Below are positions 52,102 through 53,394 of a DNA stretch of 53,394 nt, piece after piece (positions within the stretch are counted from its first letter, which is position 1; each line of letters begins with the position of its first letter). Source of the stretch: a virus. The stretch spans positions 1 through 53,394 of the IMG/VR virus record IMGVR_UViG_3300014913_000002; one strand, written 5' to 3'. Position numbers and translations under genes: made by a program. The notes under the pieces were generated by a model. It saw only the letters and a program-made list of their open reading frames with translations, searched no databases and was not told the DNA's origin.

Positions 52102-53394
52102 TTATACCGCCTTTACCGGAATTTTATAATCTGTTCCATCACAGGAAATCACTATATATTTATCAGGTGTAAAAGTTCCTGCCGTCGGGGTTTGGTCTAT
52201 GCGGAATGAATCACATCGCAATTCTGCTTGAACATCAAGGTTACCATACATCTCATCACCTCTTTTATGAATATGCCAAGGGTCCCAACTTGCAGTTTGG
52301 TGATACAAAATTACCCTTTGAAGTCTAAGGTGATATGTTAATGGGTTTGGAACAGTTAATGTTATCCGAAGTTTATAAATACAGCAACTTGAACTTGTCG
52401 CCTGAAAAAGGGGACCCAAAAAAACATGGTCAGTTATAGTTACATCTTGGTCAAAAACCGTGGCGTATGAACCTTCATCATTATCCCAATCCTCAATTTT
52501 AATATGCGTAGGATATTGAGATGTAGCCCACCTGAAAGTTAAGGCTAATCGGAAATAAGCACTTGCCTTGTGTGTAATTGGTGAGCCGCTAGTATCAATC
52601 TCAATAACTATTCCACCTGTCGTATCAGTTCCAGAATTCCATTGTATCCAATCGGATGTATCATGAAAAATATAACTGGTGGAACCACTATCCTGGGCTG
52701 GTGAAATTGAAACTGAAGCCCCTTTTTCCACTAGATTTGCAAATTCATCTTGATAATCAAGCATAATAATATGTGTAATGTCATATCTTCTGGGTATGTA
52801 AATATCAGTTAAGCGTCGGTCTAAACTAGTAGTTAATCCTAAACTAACATCGCCCGAAACATCAAGGTCGCCAACATTAGTCAAATCCTGCCCATTCCAA
52901 TCAAATGCCGAACCCGCCTTCCCCGAAAGCTGAGCCAGAATCTCAGCATCCGTCCGACTCTCAAGCCCTGAAGATGTCGCCCTGACAAGATTACCAGCAG
53001 TCAGCCCTGCGGCTTGGTCAACTTGGAGAATTTTGTTATCCGCTATACCTACATCCACATTAAAAGTTCTATTAGCAGAAATATCACCCCCGCCGGTCAA
53101 GCCTGTCCCAGCAATCAGGGTGACTGATGTATGGTCTATATGCTCATTAGCAACAAAGTCAGTAAACGAATCATGAGAAAGATTATAAATATTTGATGGT
53201 GAAGATAATGTTAAATCGTTGAATGTAGGACTTGCAGTTGTGCGGACATCTTGGTCAAGGTGATAACCATCCGTGGTCTCGGCATCTATTCCTAAAGCAT
53301 CATGAACGGCTTTAGTATGGTCGGCTTGTTTAACATAGATATTATTTAGTATCTCAGTGCTTGTCGGAATTTCCCAGCGACTTCCAGAAGCACC
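52102..53394 (-). CDS. Tail fibre/stalk protein, C-terminal part (continues from base 1)
   Basis: This is the rest of the frame that opens at 804. An internal ATG gives 332 residues from 53100, but the frame is open upstream to the window end and beyond the join. A clear fibre motif occurs at the boundary: TLIAGTGLTGGGDISANRTF, used in many phage fibres as a trimeric shaft repeat. LDVSGDVSLG and a C-terminal beta domain with Trp and aromatic clusters (about the last 230 residues) follow, probably the receptor-contact tip. Confidence 0.8.
   Translation of the reverse strand, partial: GASGSRWEIPTSTEILNNIYVKQADHTKAVHDALGIDAETTDGYHLDQDVRTTASPTFNDLTLSSPSNIYNLSHDSFTDFVANEHIDHTSVTLIAGTGLTGGGDISANRTFNVDVGIADNKILQVDQAAGLTAGNLVRATSSGLESRTDAEILAQLSGKAGSAFDWNGQDLTNVGDLDVSGDVSLGLTTSLDRRLTDIYIPRRYDITHIIMLDYQDEFANLVEKGASVSISPAQDSGSTSYIFHDTSDWIQWNSGTDTTGGIVIEIDTSGSPITHKASAYFRLALTFRWATSQYPTHIKIEDWDNDEGSYATVFDQDVTITDHVFLGPLFQATSSSCCIYKLRITLTVPNPLTYHLRLQRVILYHQTASWDPWHIHKRGDEMYGNLDVQAELRCDSFRIDQTPTAGTFTPDKYIVISCDGTDYKIPVKAV
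53314..53394. repeat. Terminal direct repeat, right copy
   Basis: Identical to bases 1-81. Together with the in-phase fibre frame it closes the circle at a unique length of 53313 bp. Confidence 0.9.

Noticed and set aside
1-53394. CRISPR arrays
   Set aside because: No set of regularly spaced identical repeats of 20-40 bases was seen. The Cas4-like protein is part of a phage recombination pair.
1-53394. Integrase, attachment site or transposase
   Set aside because: No tyrosine or serine recombinase motif, no DDE transposase, and no terminal inverted repeats of an insertion sequence were found. The only mobile-type genes are the LAGLIDADG and HNH endonucleases.

Overview
The window is the complete genome of a tailed bacteriophage with a long non-contractile tail (siphovirus-like), assembled as a circle. 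Bases 1-81 are repeated exactly at 53314-53394. One reading frame runs in phase across the join, because the unique length of 53313 is divisible by three. The host is a bacterium: Shine-Dalgarno sequences are strong and four promoters match the sigma-70 consensus with 17-base spacers. An outer-membrane-like lysis protein hints at a diderm host. The Lys/Glu-rich small proteins would suit a warm or anaerobic habitat, but I cannot name the host. No integrase, DNA polymerase or methyltransferase is visible.

Layout. Almost everything is on the minus strand. (1) A divergent control region lies at 48328-48573. A Cro/CI-like repressor is transcribed leftward and a short early operon rightward (48574-50229), ending at a strong terminator at 50246-50280. 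(2) Leftward from 48097 come recombination and replication genes: an annealing-type protein, a RecB/Cas4-like nuclease, a replication initiator with an embedded HNH endonuclease, and a DnaB helicase. They are followed by ClpP, a resolvase-like nuclease, a MazG-like pyrophosphohydrolase and a long series of small, mostly unknown proteins (31525-42760). That series includes a LAGLIDADG endonuclease, an RlaP-like nucleotidyltransferase, a holin-like protein and a HicB-like protein. (3) At 31344-31440 a terminator, an operator-like palindrome and a promoter lead into the lysis and RNA section: M15 endolysin, DEDD exonuclease, anchored trypsin-like protease, then a consensus promoter driving two related hairpin RNAs and a Ro60/Rsr protein, then a spanin-like envelope protein. 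(4) From 25989 leftward lie packaging, head and tail genes: TerS, TerL, portal, MuF-like protein, prohead protease, a tRNA, two tandem HK97-fold capsid proteins, decoration protein, connectors, tail tube, frameshifted tail chaperone, tape measure, baseplate proteins and the fibre across the circle join. A glycoside-hydrolase-like protein ends the late unit at 50279. (5) Between the head-tail joining genes and the tail terminator is a sugar island (9153-12994). It holds a four-domain enzyme (glycosyltransferase, LicD, cytidylyltransferase, glycosyltransferase), a second glycosyltransferase, and one small gene on the opposite strand with its own promoter.

The most interesting part is the Ro60/Rsr module at 27400-29115. 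Two paralogous RNAs of about 71 nt, with compensatory differences in their stems, lie between a consensus promoter and a TROVE-VWA protein. This matches a phage-borne Ro/Y-RNA-like ribonucleoprotein, and an RlaP-type RNA-repair enzyme is encoded elsewhere in the genome. Next are the one-polypeptide phospho-sugar decoration enzyme, the duplicated capsid gene, and two highly structured leaders (19087-19577 and 21384-21561) before the capsid and protease genes.
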